Of a stretch of DNA of 64,000 nucleotides, positions 63,490 through 64,000 are shown in pieces. Source of the DNA: Torreya grandis (taxonomy: Eukaryota; Streptophyta; Pinopsida; Cupressales; Taxaceae); the NCBI GenBank assembly GCA_037957365.1, contig JARHVA010004905.1, forward strand, positions 217,001-281,000. The letters are read 5' to 3'. Each line of letters starts with the position of its first letter. Positions within the stretch are counted from its first letter, which is position 1. A program made the position numbers and the translations under genes. Under the pieces are notes generated by a model. That model was not told where the DNA came from. It worked only from the letters and a program-made list of their open reading frames with translations, and did no database searches.

Positions 63490-64000
63490 CCTCTATTTCA
63501 TGTAAATTTTCACTCTAATTTCTAGGGAAGAGAGAAAATAAAGTCAAAATGGGTGTGGTTGAAATAATTATTTGTTTGTGCATGCATTGAATCTAAATGA
63601 TTGCAAGAGCTCCTCTTTGGCTTGGGAGGAAGACCTAAAGATAAGAAATAACTAAAGTAAACTTGTTTATTAGAAAAATAATTGGGTGGATTGCCTAACG
63701 ATAGATAGATCCCAAAAGTAAGGGCTTCCTTAAGGGATATCAATCCACATGTTTTAAATAGTTAAGTTCATAAAACTAGAAAGAGGATACTTACATCAAT
63801 TAAAAAAGATTACAAAAATTGAACACAAGAATGCTTGCTAAGAAAATAGACTAGAAATGATCAAATTAGTGATAAAATAATTAATACTAGTGTTAAAGAG
63901 CCGGGGTCTACTTGAGAAAATATGAAAGGGGTATGTGAGTGATCAGAAACATAAAAAATTAAGTTTGGTTAAGGGTAGGTGGGTGAAAATAGATTGTTAG
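63490..64000. other. No recognisable gene; probable start of element C 3' LTR or flank
   Basis: A minus-strand open stretch (63,522-63,743) has no recognised motif. The sequence runs off the window. Confidence 0.35.

Noticed and set aside
63522..63743. 73-aa minus-strand frame
   Set aside because: No recognised motif or supporting context; its length is within chance for this composition.

Overview
This window looks like intergenic DNA from a large plant nuclear genome. It is AT-rich and CG dinucleotides are conspicuously rare. I found no intact host gene. Almost everything recognisable is the wreck of retrotransposons of plant type: Athila-like and Tat-like Ty3/gypsy elements, a chromodomain-bearing Ty3/gypsy chromovirus, and an L1-type LINE. 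I cannot name the species. No RNA gene, CRISPR array or bacterial-type feature was seen.

Layout. 1-4.9 kb is a degenerate Athila-like Ty3/gypsy element on the + strand (gag, protease, reverse transcriptase/RNase H, integrase). From about 5.86 kb a degenerate reading frame of unknown function (ORF X) runs on the + strand until 6,358. There it is split by a 14.7-kb non-autonomous LTR element, LARD-1 (6,359-21,087). LARD-1 has two 6.1-kb LTRs, a perfect 5-bp target duplication, and a 2.5-kb core with one degenerate minus-strand ORF. ORF X resumes in frame at 21,088 and runs to about 23.4 kb, followed by a 131-bp (TG)n tract. A 3'-truncated LINE lies on the minus strand at 25.6-28.35 kb. It abuts the integrase, chromodomain, polypurine tract and LTR of a chromovirus (28.4-29.7 kb).

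30.25-36.3 kb holds two short gag-protease type relics, with a 20-bp minisatellite between them. 38.85-49.5 kb is another + strand gypsy pol, interrupted inside its integrase by LARD-2 (39,620-47,989; LTRs about 2.75 kb, minus-strand ORF). 51.2-54.5 kb is an unrecognised, coiled-coil-rich degenerate reading frame (ORF Y). 59.0-63.3 kb is the best-preserved gag-zinc knuckle-protease element; it shows no reverse transcriptase or integrase.

The most notable result is the pair LARD-1 and LARD-2. They have different LTRs but share the same internal plan: a conserved motif beside the right LTR, then a minus-strand ORF with a Tyr/Pro/Gln-rich start and an acidic remainder that resembles neither gag nor pol. 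Premature stops throughout fall mostly where Gln or Trp codons are expected, as C-to-T decay of methylated DNA would produce. All coordinates of degenerate coding regions are approximate, because reading frames were followed by eye through stops and frameshifts.
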